This document shows positions 1 to 7,487 of a stretch of 56,781 bases of DNA, piece by piece; position 1 is the first letter of the stretch; each line of letters starts with the position of its first letter. The notes beneath the pieces are model-generated. The model was not told the origin of the DNA. It ran no database searches and saw nothing but the letters and a program-made list of their open reading frames with translations. Made by a program: the position numbers and the translations under genes. Origin of the DNA: a virus; IMG/VR virus record IMGVR_UViG_3300030380_000823, positions 1-56,781 of that record; one strand, written 5' to 3'.

Positions 1-67
1 CTTCGTGTCCGTTGCGGGTATCTTGGCGGCGTTCTTTGGCGCACAAGCATGGTCAAATAGGAAATAG
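1..67 (+). CDS. C-terminal fragment of a membrane-anchored protein (5' end outside window)
   Basis: Reading from base 2, the frame encodes FVSVAGILAAFFGAQAWSN followed by RK and a stop at 65-67. It looks like one C-terminal transmembrane helix with a short basic tail. The holin starts 3 bases later, and the AGGAAA at 59-64 is probably its ribosome binding site. The reading frame open at the right edge of the window (from 56300) joins this fragment in frame if the sequence is circular, which would give a 182-residue tail-anchored protein. Function is not recognised; the position next to holin and lysozyme suggests a lysis-associated role, which is inference. Confidence 0.55.
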   Translation, partial: FVSVAGILAAFFGAQAWSNRK

Positions 68-69
68 AT

Positions 70-453
70 ATGAGTATCGTTGCATCGTTAGTTGGGCCGG
101 TTACAGGGCTGCTGGACAAGTTCATAGAGGACAAGGATCAAAAGAACGCCTTGGCCCACGAGATTGCTACTATGTCTGAAAAGCACTCGCATGAGGCGCT
201 AAAAGGCCAGCTAGAAATCAACAAGATGGAAGCTGCACATAAGTCGTTATTTGTAGCGGGATGGCGACCTGCTATCGGTTGGATCTGTGCGCTGGGCCTG
301 CTCTATAACACCATCATCGCCAACATAATCAGCATCTGGGTAGCTGTACCAGAAGTAGATACAACGCTTCTAGTGCCCGTTATGATGGGGATGTTAGGGT
401 TGGGTGCTATGCGTTCATACGAGAAGGTCAACTCCGTCGCACGGGAGAAGTAA
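70..453 (+). CDS. Holin, 3TM type (GTA-holin-like)
   Basis: A 127-residue protein that probably forms the inner-membrane lesion releasing the endolysin. Residues about 1-55 are a charged amphipathic region. They are followed by the family-like stretch FVAGWRPAIGWICALGLLYN (about 61-80), a second hydrophobic segment ending near 95, and a third around 98-112 (LLVPVMMGMLGLGAMRSYEK). The WRP...IGW segment and the C-terminal GMLGLG-RSYEK pattern are typical of the 3TM holins found in gene transfer agents and many marine phages. It overlaps the lysozyme start by one base (TAATG), so holin and endolysin are translationally coupled. Confidence 0.85.
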   Translation: MSIVASLVGPVTGLLDKFIEDKDQKNALAHEIATMSEKHSHEALKGQLEINKMEAAHKSLFVAGWRPAIGWICALGLLYNTIIANIISIWVAVPEVDTTLLVPVMMGMLGLGAMRSYEKVNSVAREK

Positions 454-872
454 TGGGTCAGTTGATTGACATGATAAAGCGCCACGAAGGCGTCAAATCC
501 AAGGTCTACAAGTGCAGCCAAGGGTACGAAACAATAGGCGTAGGTCGAAACATCTCAGAGTCTGGCCTTGGGCTGTCTGATGACGAGATAGATTATCTAC
601 TACATAACGACTTAGAGCGTTGCAATGAAGAGCTGGCTAAGGCGTACGACTGGTACAGCGAACTAGATAAACCCAGACGAGACGCAATGGTTGATATATG
701 CTTCAATCTGGGCATTACGCGGTTGCGTGGGTTCGTTAAAGCTCTGGAAGCTATGTCTCGCCAGCAATTTGACATCGCCGCCGACGAGTTCATGGACAGT
801 AGGTGGGCCACACAGGTTGGTTACCGAGCCGAAGAGGTGACAGAGATGATTCGCACAGGTACATATAAATAA
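453..872 (+). CDS. Endolysin: T4-type lysozyme (glycoside hydrolase family 24)
   Basis: A 139-residue muramidase expected to cleave the MurNAc-GlcNAc bond of peptidoglycan. The T4 lysozyme active-site region is clear: HEG with Glu12, then YKCSQGYETIGVGRN with Thr27. The position equivalent to T4 Asp20 is Cys21. Glu and Thr of the Glu-Asp-Thr triad are therefore kept and Asp is replaced by Cys, a change known to be tolerated in T4 lysozyme. The C-terminal half (DAMVDICFNLG and SRWATQVGYRAEEV) matches the helical lobe. It is shorter than T4 lysozyme (164 residues). There is no signal peptide, so export must depend on the holin. Confidence 0.88.
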   Translation: MGQLIDMIKRHEGVKSKVYKCSQGYETIGVGRNISESGLGLSDDEIDYLLHNDLERCNEELAKAYDWYSELDKPRRDAMVDICFNLGITRLRGFVKALEAMSRQQFDIAADEFMDSRWATQVGYRAEEVTEMIRTGTYK

Positions 873-2722
873 TGGCTCTGCGTAAGTTAGCGTTTAACCC
901 CGGCGTCAACCGTGAAAATACGCGCTATGCCAACGAGAATGGCTGGTTTGATTGCGATAAGGTCAGGTTTCGAGCTGGGCTACCGGAAAAGATTGGTGGT
1001 TGGGAACGTATATCTGACAATACTTTTTTAGGTGTAGCCCGTACGTTGTTTAACTGGGTTACGTTACAAAACCAAAACTTAATGGGTGTAGGCACTAACC
1101 TAAAGTTCTATATTGAAAAAGGCGGTGTGTATTTTGATGTAACGCCCGAGCGTACGCCGTCTGGAGTATCTCTTACTAATCCTTTTACGACTGTTAGCGG
1201 GTCTAGCACGGTAACTGTAACCGATGCGGCTCTTGGGTATATAAATGGCGATTTTGTTACGTTTAGCGGCGCATCTGCTGTAGGAGGGCTTACATTAAAC
1301 GGTGAGTTTCAGCTAACGTATGCTACTGGCAATAGCTACACCATTGAAGCATCAGCAGCAGCTTCATCATCTGCTACTGGCGGCGGCTCCGTAACAGCAA
1401 AATACCAAGTAAACGTCGGCCCTGAGACTGAAGTACCGCTGTCAGGTTGGGGCGCTGGTGGTTGGAATGAAGGTGCTTGGGGTGAAGGTGTTATATCTTC
1501 AGATGCTATTCGTCTTTGGAGCCAATCTAACTTTGGAGAAGACTTAGTATTCGGCCCTCGAAACGGTAGGCTTTACTACTGGGATGCTTCTGTGGGGCTA
1601 GATACACGCGCTGTAGACGCTACTACACTATCAGGGGCATCTAACGTACCCACCGTACAAAACGTCACACTAGTATCCGATGTAAGCCGGTTTGTATTTT
1701 GTTTCGGCGCAAATACATTAGGCACTTCAACGCAAGATCCCATGCTTATTCGCTGGTCAGATCAAGAAGACATTACGAACTGGACACCCAGTGCAACAAA
1801 CCAAGCAGGAGATTTACGACTATCTAAAGGGTCAGAGATCATTACTGCACTACAGTCCCGCCAAGAAATACTGGTGTGGACAGATTCAGCTTTGTATTCG
1901 TTGCAGTATCTAGGCGGAACTGCAGTGTGGGGATCTCAGCTACTTGGAGATAACATCTCTATAGCCTCTCAAAACGCTGCGGCTTTTGCAGATGACGTAA
2001 CGTACTGGATGGGGATAGATTCCTTCTACATGTACGACGGTAGAGTGAAGGCGTTACCTTGTTCTTTGAAGCGGCATGTCTTTAATGACATAAACCATTT
2101 TCAGACTAAACAAGTCTTTGCAGGCACCAACGAAGGATTCGATGAAGTATGGTGGTTCTACTGTTCTGCCAACTCATCTACTGTAAATAAGTACGTGGTC
2201 TATAATCATGTACAAAACATTTGGTACTTCGGCAGTTTAGCCCGCTCCGCATGGGTTGATACGGGGATCAGACAGTTTCCCGTTGCAGCTACATATAGTA
2301 ACAACTTAGTCACGCACGAAGACGGTGTAGACGATAACGAGGTTGGTGAAAGAGCCGGTATCACTGCGTTTATAACCTCTGGAGAATTTGACATGGACGA
2401 CGGGGATCGGTTCGCTTTTGTACGCCGAATACTGCCCGACGTAACTTTCAATGGGTCTACAGCAGACAGTCCAAGTGCAACACTAGAATTGTTACCGCTT
2501 CAGTCCTCGGGTTCTGGGTACAACAGCCCTAGATCAGAAAGTGGTGAGAACAGCGGTGCTGTAATTCGTTCTGCTGTAGTACCTATAGAAGCCTTTACTA
2601 CTCAGATTAATACTCGGGTACGTGGTAGGCAGATGTCCATAAAGGTACAGTCTTCAGATATAGGTGTGTCTTGGCAGTTCGGTGCGCCTAGACTTGACAT
2701 ACGTCCTGACGGGAGGCGGTAA
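872..2722 (+). CDS. Tail nozzle / packaged-DNA stabilisation protein (P22 gp10-like)
   Basis: A 616-residue structural protein. The N-terminus (LAFNPGVNRENTRYANENGW, then DCDKVRF and EKIGGW) is the pattern of the phage stabilisation/nozzle proteins that plug short tails, as P22 gp10 does. Residues about 105-180 are a Ser/Thr/Val/Gly-rich beta segment that looks like an inserted Ig-like domain. A Trp-Gly-rich stretch (GWGAGGWNEGAWGEG, about 192-206) follows, then a beta-propeller-like body with repeated WSDQED, YWMGIDSFYMYDG and VWWFYC segments. It is coupled to the lysozyme gene (TAATG at 870-874) and to the next small gene. Confidence is high for a tail-hub role and lower for exact P22 gp10 orthology. 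Confidence 0.72.
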   Translation: MALRKLAFNPGVNRENTRYANENGWFDCDKVRFRAGLPEKIGGWERISDNTFLGVARTLFNWVTLQNQNLMGVGTNLKFYIEKGGVYFDVTPERTPSGVSLTNPFTTVSGSSTVTVTDAALGYINGDFVTFSGASAVGGLTLNGEFQLTYATGNSYTIEASAAASSSATGGGSVTAKYQVNVGPETEVPLSGWGAGGWNEGAWGEGVISSDAIRLWSQSNFGEDLVFGPRNGRLYYWDASVGLDTRAVDATTLSGASNVPTVQNVTLVSDVSRFVFCFGANTLGTSTQDPMLIRWSDQEDITNWTPSATNQAGDLRLSKGSEIITALQSRQEILVWTDSALYSLQYLGGTAVWGSQLLGDNISIASQNAAAFADDVTYWMGIDSFYMYDGRVKALPCSLKRHVFNDINHFQTKQVFAGTNEGFDEVWWFYCSANSSTVNKYVVYNHVQNIWYFGSLARSAWVDTGIRQFPVAATYSNNLVTHEDGVDDNEVGERAGITAFITSGEFDMDDGDRFAFVRRILPDVTFNGSTADSPSATLELLPLQSSGSGYNSPRSESGENSGAVIRSAVVPIEAFTTQINTRVRGRQMSIKVQSSDIGVSWQFGAPRLDIRPDGRR

Positions 2723-2898
2723 TGCCCACATACGTTGCTGTAGCTCCTCGGCTACCTAACCCACCAAAAGAATACACACAAGCTAATTTTGAACAGCTTA
2801 ACAACGCTCTACGATTGTATTTTAACCAACTAGATGAAAATGTACGTTTAGCGGGTGCTTCTCCCGAATCTCAAGCGCAGGTGTGGTTCCTTGGCTAA
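2722..2898 (+). CDS. Small virion-module protein, 58 aa
   Basis: A short gene starting MPTYVAVAPRLPNPPKEY, overlapping the stop of the nozzle gene by one base (TAATG). It reads as a proline-rich N-terminus followed by an amphipathic helix (NFEQLNNALRLYFNQLDENV). Such short proteins with an N-P-P-x-x-Y turn followed by an N-x-x-L-R-x-Y/F helix are common in this position in marine phages, but I know no function. Its stop overlaps the start of the next gene. Confidence 0.6.
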   Translation: MPTYVAVAPRLPNPPKEYTQANFEQLNNALRLYFNQLDENVRLAGASPESQAQVWFLG

Positions 2899-3214
2899 TC
2901 AATACAAAAACGCAAAAGCAGATCTAACCAGCACAGGTGCCACTACGCTGTACACATGCCCTGCGGCTAAGACAGCTATAGTAAAGTCTATCTTGGTGTC
3001 CGAAGACGCGGGACTTGCCGATACCATAACTGTAACGCTTACCGACGCATCTTCTAATGTGTTTAGTCTGTTTAAGACAAAAGCTGTTATAGCCAACAAC
3101 ACACTAGAACTTCTCACAGCGCCGTTGGTGATCGAAGAATCGGAAATACTGAAAGTACAAGCTGCAACAGGTAATAGGCTGCACGTTGTAGCTAGCTTGC
3201 TGGAGGTTACGTAA
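2891..3214 (+). CDS. Small beta-rich structural protein, 107 aa
   Basis: The best start is TTG at 2891, giving (M)ANQYKNAKADLTSTGATTL. An ATG at 2855 in the same frame would overlap the upstream gene by 44 bases and add an atypical N-terminus, whereas MANxYKNxK is a familiar beginning for this kind of phage protein. The rest is a beta-sandwich-like sequence (YTCPAAKTAIVKSILVSED, DTITVTLTDASSNVFSLF, ILKVQAATGNRLHVVASLLEV). It resembles small tail or head decoration proteins. No strong ribosome binding site is visible, so translation may depend on coupling. It overlaps the next start by one base. Confidence 0.65.
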   Translation: MANQYKNAKADLTSTGATTLYTCPAAKTAIVKSILVSEDAGLADTITVTLTDASSNVFSLFKTKAVIANNTLELLTAPLVIEESEILKVQAATGNRLHVVASLLEVT

Positions 3215-5703
3215 TGATAGGTGGAGGTTTCGGCGGTTTTGGCGGTATGGGTCTAGGGGCACTTGGAGGGCTTGGTGGGTTCGCACCTACTCCAGAACAA
3301 ATACAGGAAAATCTGAAAGCCTATGGCATAGCAGGCTATACCCCTCCCGCGCCTGTTGCGCCCGTTGCGCCTATAAGACCAAACCGATTTCAAGAAGAGG
3401 TAGCGGCTGTTAAAAGTCCTAGACCCGCACCTGTCGTAGCGTCTAAACCTACACCAGTGATGCCCGTTGCACCTGAACGAATCCCCACATCAACGACACC
3501 AACGCCTGTCGCACCTGTTTTTTCTGCGCCCATATCGGACTTTCCAGAAGGCAGAGGGGTAGCAGACGGGCCGACGACACCAACGCCCGCAGCGCCTGTA
3601 CCCGCAACATCTGCCCCTATTCCCCCTACGGCAGACCCAGTAATAGCTGCCGACGCGCTAAAAAATGTGCGGGCCATGACTAAAAACATGACTCCAGAAC
3701 AGTTACGTGAGGTATCAACATACGCACCGGAGTTGGCTGAACAGTTAAGAGAGCCAATAACACCCAAGAGCGCCGTTCAATCGTACAAAGATATGCTACT
3801 AGGTGCTGCGGACAAGAATGTGTATAGCGTTATAGGCGATGTAGACGAAGTAGATGATTTCTACGACAGGTCGTTCAAAAACACAGTCACAGACCCACTG
3901 GGAACAGATAAAAAAGCGATAACAGCTAGAGATACAACGGACGGTGGGGCCAGAGGAAGTCAGTATTTATCAGGCAAACGAGGAGATGTATTTGCGTTTA
4001 CCTCTGACGAATACATATCTGAGGTAGGTGCTCCCGAATACTTGAAAGCGTTAAAGCGCGGCGTTGGGGTAGACAAGGATGTGCTTCGATCTACCTATGG
4101 CTCTATAGCTAATGCCGATGGTGCAGGTACTGCGGCAGCATTAAGTAACCACTATGGGTTTGACGTTCTACCTATTGATTCTGCATCAGATATTGAAAAC
4201 TTTGGTGGTAACTACGGAGAGCATACAAATGCTTCACAAGAACAAATCTCCGAGTTTCAATCACTTATCAAGCCTGTACTTGCTGAAACTATACCCTACC
4301 TACAAGCCACTGAAGGTTTAAGCTACCAAGACGCACTGCTAGAAGCATACAAGCGCGACCCTATGGTTCAGGCCATGTACGCTAAATATGGTGTGCAGCC
4401 GATACGGCAAACAAAAGACGGGTCTACTTACCTCTATGACCCCATGACTTTCGGTGAAATACGTACTAAGGAAGTCAAAGATAGCTCTGTTAAAGACGCA
4501 CTCAAGGTAGCTGCTCTGGTCGGCTTGTCCGCTTTTGGTGGCGGTGCATTAGCTGGTACGGCTGCATTTGGTGGGGGTACGTCCGCTGCTGGCTCTGCAT
4601 TGGCCTATGGCACGACATCAGCAGGTATTACCGCAGCTACAGGCGGCGATACTAACGACATTCTAAAATCCTTTGCACTTGGTGGTGTAGGCGGGTTCGC
4701 CAAAGGACTTAATGCAAACGCAGCAGGGCTGGCAGATAAAGCAAGACAAGGCGCGTTTACTTTGGGTGCTGCGGCACCAGACCCTGCGCTAATAGAAGCC
4801 GCAAATGCTGCTGCAAAAACTGCCGATTCGTTTAACAAGGTAGTGCAAGGGGCTAAATTCGTAGACGCTGCCATAGACGGAGATATAGCTGGCGCTGCGG
4901 TTTCTATGTTTGGCCCTAAATTCACCGAAACAGCAATGAACAAAGTTGGGCTAGATAAAGACTTCTTATCTGATTACAACATAAACCAAGACGATGTTGT
5001 TGCGGGGCTGGTTAAAACCCAGACGGAACTAGCTAAAGGCACAGACTTTGGAGATGCTATAGCTAGAGGTTTTGGCGAGTATATTATGGAGGGTGGAGCG
5101 TTAGCGCCTAATAACGTCAAGACACCTGAGTTCATCAAAATGATAGGCGATGCACTCAGGGAAGTCGGTAGCAAATTTGATGACGTTATCTTGCAGCCCA
5201 TAAAGGGTGTTGCAGAGCCGGTGATAGATGTTGCAAGGGACATAGGTAGCGCGGTAGACGATGCGTTCATACAGCCTATTCGAGAAGGACTTAAAGTTGT
5301 AGACGACGAGGCAATACAGCCTATTCGAGAAGGACTTAAAGTTGTAGACGACGAGGCAATACAGCCTATAAAGGAAGGGTTTGAAACAGTATATGAGTCA
5401 GTTGACCTACCCGATGTTGATGTTGACTTATCCGATGTTGATGTTGACTTGTCCAACTCTGGATCGCCCGATGCCGCTACCCCACCTTTTTTCCCCACAC
5501 TGATGCCACGATTCCGTCAGGTGGTCTCAGAGGTACCAGAAGGTCAGGAAATTACACCGTACGATTTTGGTGATGATCCGTTACTAGCATTCTTAGCTGA
5601 CAACCTAAGAAAGAACCAAGAGTATACGGCGGCAAGTGGTGGTGTAGTCAGAAGTTCTTATGGTAATCTTGACGAGCTGCTACGTATAGTTGGAGGCAAG
5701 TGA
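3214..5703 (+). CDS. Putative internal virion / ejection protein A, 829 aa
   Basis: Not recognised as a named family. The start is glycine-rich (MIGGGFGGFGGMGLGALGG). Residues about 45-145 are a Pro/Ala/Thr-rich disordered linker. The middle (about 190-430) is globular, and about 430-470 is a hydrophobic Gly/Ala-rich segment (AALVGLSAFGGGALAGTAAF). Near the C-terminus a 15-residue unit IQPIREGLKVVDDEA is repeated, followed by DVDVDLSDVDVDLS. The end carries SGGVVRSSYGNLDELL, similar to Gly-Gly motifs in the next proteins. Position between nozzle and giant ejection protein, plus the membrane-like segment, suggests a protein delivered with the DNA. That role is inferred. Confidence 0.55.
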   Translation: MIGGGFGGFGGMGLGALGGLGGFAPTPEQIQENLKAYGIAGYTPPAPVAPVAPIRPNRFQEEVAAVKSPRPAPVVASKPTPVMPVAPERIPTSTTPTPVAPVFSAPISDFPEGRGVADGPTTPTPAAPVPATSAPIPPTADPVIAADALKNVRAMTKNMTPEQLREVSTYAPELAEQLREPITPKSAVQSYKDMLLGAADKNVYSVIGDVDEVDDFYDRSFKNTVTDPLGTDKKAITARDTTDGGARGSQYLSGKRGDVFAFTSDEYISEVGAPEYLKALKRGVGVDKDVLRSTYGSIANADGAGTAAALSNHYGFDVLPIDSASDIENFGGNYGEHTNASQEQISEFQSLIKPVLAETIPYLQATEGLSYQDALLEAYKRDPMVQAMYAKYGVQPIRQTKDGSTYLYDPMTFGEIRTKEVKDSSVKDALKVAALVGLSAFGGGALAGTAAFGGGTSAAGSALAYGTTSAGITAATGGDTNDILKSFALGGVGGFAKGLNANAAGLADKARQGAFTLGAAAPDPALIEAANAAAKTADSFNKVVQGAKFVDAAIDGDIAGAAVSMFGPKFTETAMNKVGLDKDFLSDYNINQDDVVAGLVKTQTELAKGTDFGDAIARGFGEYIMEGGALAPNNVKTPEFIKMIGDALREVGSKFDDVILQPIKGVAEPVIDVARDIGSAVDDAFIQPIREGLKVVDDEAIQPIREGLKVVDDEAIQPIKEGFETVYESVDLPDVDVDLSDVDVDLSNSGSPDAATPPFFPTLMPRFRQVVSEVPEGQEITPYDFGDDPLLAFLADNLRKNQEYTAASGGVVRSSYGNLDELLRIVGGK
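5269..5370 (+). repeat. 45-bp tandem repeat inside the 829-aa gene
   Basis: A 45-bp unit starting ATACAGCCTATTCGAGAAGG occurs at 5269-5313 and again, base for base, at 5314-5358. A third diverging partial copy begins at 5359 (ATACAGCCTATAAAGGAAGG). The unit is a multiple of three and encodes a 15-residue amphipathic repeat, so copy number can change without breaking the frame. The perfect identity points to a recent duplication. Confidence 0.9.
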
Positions 5704-6527
5704 TGGGTTATGGAGTTTTTATGGGGAGTAATCCTCTTTCAGACGATGATTTGCTGAGTGAGTTTGGCTTCGACGAAGACAACAGATCTAATGCCGACAT
5801 ACTCGATTTTATTACAGGCGCAAGTGACTCCATGCCTTCCGACGACGACTTGTTGTTAAGTTTATTTGAGTTTGGTGAAGACGAGAGATCTAATGCTGAC
5901 ATACTCGCCTTTCTTGCGGATGCAAAAGAAAACGACTACCAACCTACAATCGTAGACAGGATTCTCGCGCCGTTTCGTGGGTCTAGTGGGTCTAGCAGCG
6001 GCGTTAGTTTAGGTAGTCTGGTAGCCCCGTTTATCCTAAGCAAAGCTCTAGGAAGCACAGGGATGTTTGATACTAAGAAGCCTCCTGTCGGCTACCAAGG
6101 TAGTATTCCTAAGCTCAAAGCAACACGAGAACAGATTACAGGTAGAGACGACACAGACCGTCGTCCCGGTAGCGGTGGCAGACGTTACTTCTCAGACGTT
6201 AGCTATACCAAAGAAGCAGATACTTTAGACATGGCTGCTGGAGGTCTAGCTTCATTAGAAGGTGGCGGGTATTTAGAGGGCGATACTGATGGGCAAGCTG
6301 ACCTTGTGCCCGCCGATATTGATGGCGTACAAGAAGCCCGCCTAAGTCACGGTGAATACGTGTTACCTGCTGATCTAGTTGCTATTCTTGGCAACGGCAA
6401 TTCTGACGCAGGTGCGAAAGCCTTAGACGAGTTTATGTCTACAGTCCGTAAAGAAGCTACGGGAACGCCGAAGCAACAAAAGAACATCGACGCAGACAAA
6501 GCTCTGCAAATACTGATGAGAGGGTAG
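5703..6527 (+). CDS. Virion-associated protein with LSHGEYVLPAD motif, 274 aa
   Basis: The start is ATG at 5703, overlapping the previous stop by one base (TGATG); an in-frame GTG lies just before it. The N-terminus contains an internal duplication: DDDLLSEFGFDEDNRSNADIL (about 16-36) and DDDLLLSLFEFGEDERSNADIL (about 48-69). The C-terminal part (AAGGLASLEGGGYLEGDTDG, then DIDGVQEARLSHGEYVLPADLVAILGNG, AGAKALDEFM and VRKEATGTPKQQ) is a pattern seen in many marine phage virion proteins between tail and internal-protein genes. Biochemical function is unknown. Confidence 0.6.
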   Translation: MGYGVFMGSNPLSDDDLLSEFGFDEDNRSNADILDFITGASDSMPSDDDLLLSLFEFGEDERSNADILAFLADAKENDYQPTIVDRILAPFRGSSGSSSGVSLGSLVAPFILSKALGSTGMFDTKKPPVGYQGSIPKLKATREQITGRDDTDRRPGSGGRRYFSDVSYTKEADTLDMAAGGLASLEGGGYLEGDTDGQADLVPADIDGVQEARLSHGEYVLPADLVAILGNGNSDAGAKALDEFMSTVRKEATGTPKQQKNIDADKALQILMRG

Positions 6528-6530
6528 GGT

Positions 6531-7478
6531 ATGGGAGCAAATACAAATACAGATTATGTCCCAACTGGTATACCTACAGACGGCACCGTAGGCCAATCCG
6601 CCGGATACGAAAACACATTATCCGAATACGCTGGCCCATACGTTACAGATATGCTGGCAAAGGGCGCTGCGCTGGCAGACATGCCCTACACTGCGTACGA
6701 AGGCCCGCTAACCGCAGGTACTTCTGCTCTGCAAGACCAAGCCTTTGCAGGCTACGCTGGTTTAGACACCGCTCCCGCCACAAGTTTGGGCAGTTTCTCT
6801 GCTACGGGTGCTCCTGCGATTCCTAATTTTTCAGGTATATCCGGTGTAGCCGCACCTGTTCGCCCTGCTGTGGAAACTTTCGTACCGCAGGGAGGCTCAA
6901 TCCAGTCGAACGTAGCGGCCCAGTACATGAACCCCTACCTACAAGCTGTATTAGACCCACAGCTACGTGAAGCACGTAGGGAAGCTGATATTAGTCGTAT
7001 CGCAGATGCTAGTAGACTGACTAAAGCAGGTGCTTTCGGCGGGTCACGCCAAGCTATTATGGAAGCCGAAGGCCGTCGTAACTTAGGACAGCTACAGTCT
7101 GATATTGTCGGTAAAGGCTACGCAGACGCTTTTGACCAAGCGCGTTCGCAGTTTAATACAGAAGAAGCCCGCAGAATCGCCGCAGAACAGGCTGACCGCC
7201 GATACGGTCTAGATGCTTTATCAGCAATGGAGCGTGCCGGTGCGAGACAGCGTGATATTGAACAAGAAGGCATCACTGCCGACTATTTGCAGTTTGAGAA
7301 AGAACGTAAGTATCCCTACGAGCAGATCGCGTTCCAACAGTCTCTACTTGACGGACTACCTCTTACAGCAAGGCAAGAGTCTTACATTGAGCCTAGCGGA
7401 TTTGCGTCTGGGGCTGGAGACATGAACGCGGTAATAGAATTTTTAAGGTCAATTGGCGTCATCCCTGAGACTTCTTGA
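6531..7478 (+). CDS. Putative internal virion protein, 315 aa
   Basis: Not assigned to a named family. The N-terminal half is low in charge and rich in Ala/Gly/Pro/Thr, with PYVTDMLAKGAALADMPY and YEGPLTAGTSALQDQAF. The C-terminal half is a long charged helix (MNPYLQAVLDPQLREARREAD, then ISRIADASRLTKAGAFGGSRQAIMEAEGRR, then RRYGLDALSAMERAGARQRDIEQEG). Similar YxxYxGPxxAG openings occur in marine podovirus internal proteins. It starts 3 bases after the previous stop, so it belongs to the same late transcript. Confidence 0.5.
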   Translation: MGANTNTDYVPTGIPTDGTVGQSAGYENTLSEYAGPYVTDMLAKGAALADMPYTAYEGPLTAGTSALQDQAFAGYAGLDTAPATSLGSFSATGAPAIPNFSGISGVAAPVRPAVETFVPQGGSIQSNVAAQYMNPYLQAVLDPQLREARREADISRIADASRLTKAGAFGGSRQAIMEAEGRRNLGQLQSDIVGKGYADAFDQARSQFNTEEARRIAAEQADRRYGLDALSAMERAGARQRDIEQEGITADYLQFEKERKYPYEQIAFQQSLLDGLPLTARQESYIEPSGFASGAGDMNAVIEFLRSIGVIPETS

Positions 7479-7487
7479 GTTAGCAAT

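Noticed and set aside
4974-5498. Long leftward ORF opposite the 829-aa gene (174 aa), and similar antisense ORFs at 3390-3767, 10313-10723 and 12321-12986
   Set aside because: Composition is that of mirrored repeats and codon bias of the sense gene; no ribosome binding site and no coupling to neighbours.
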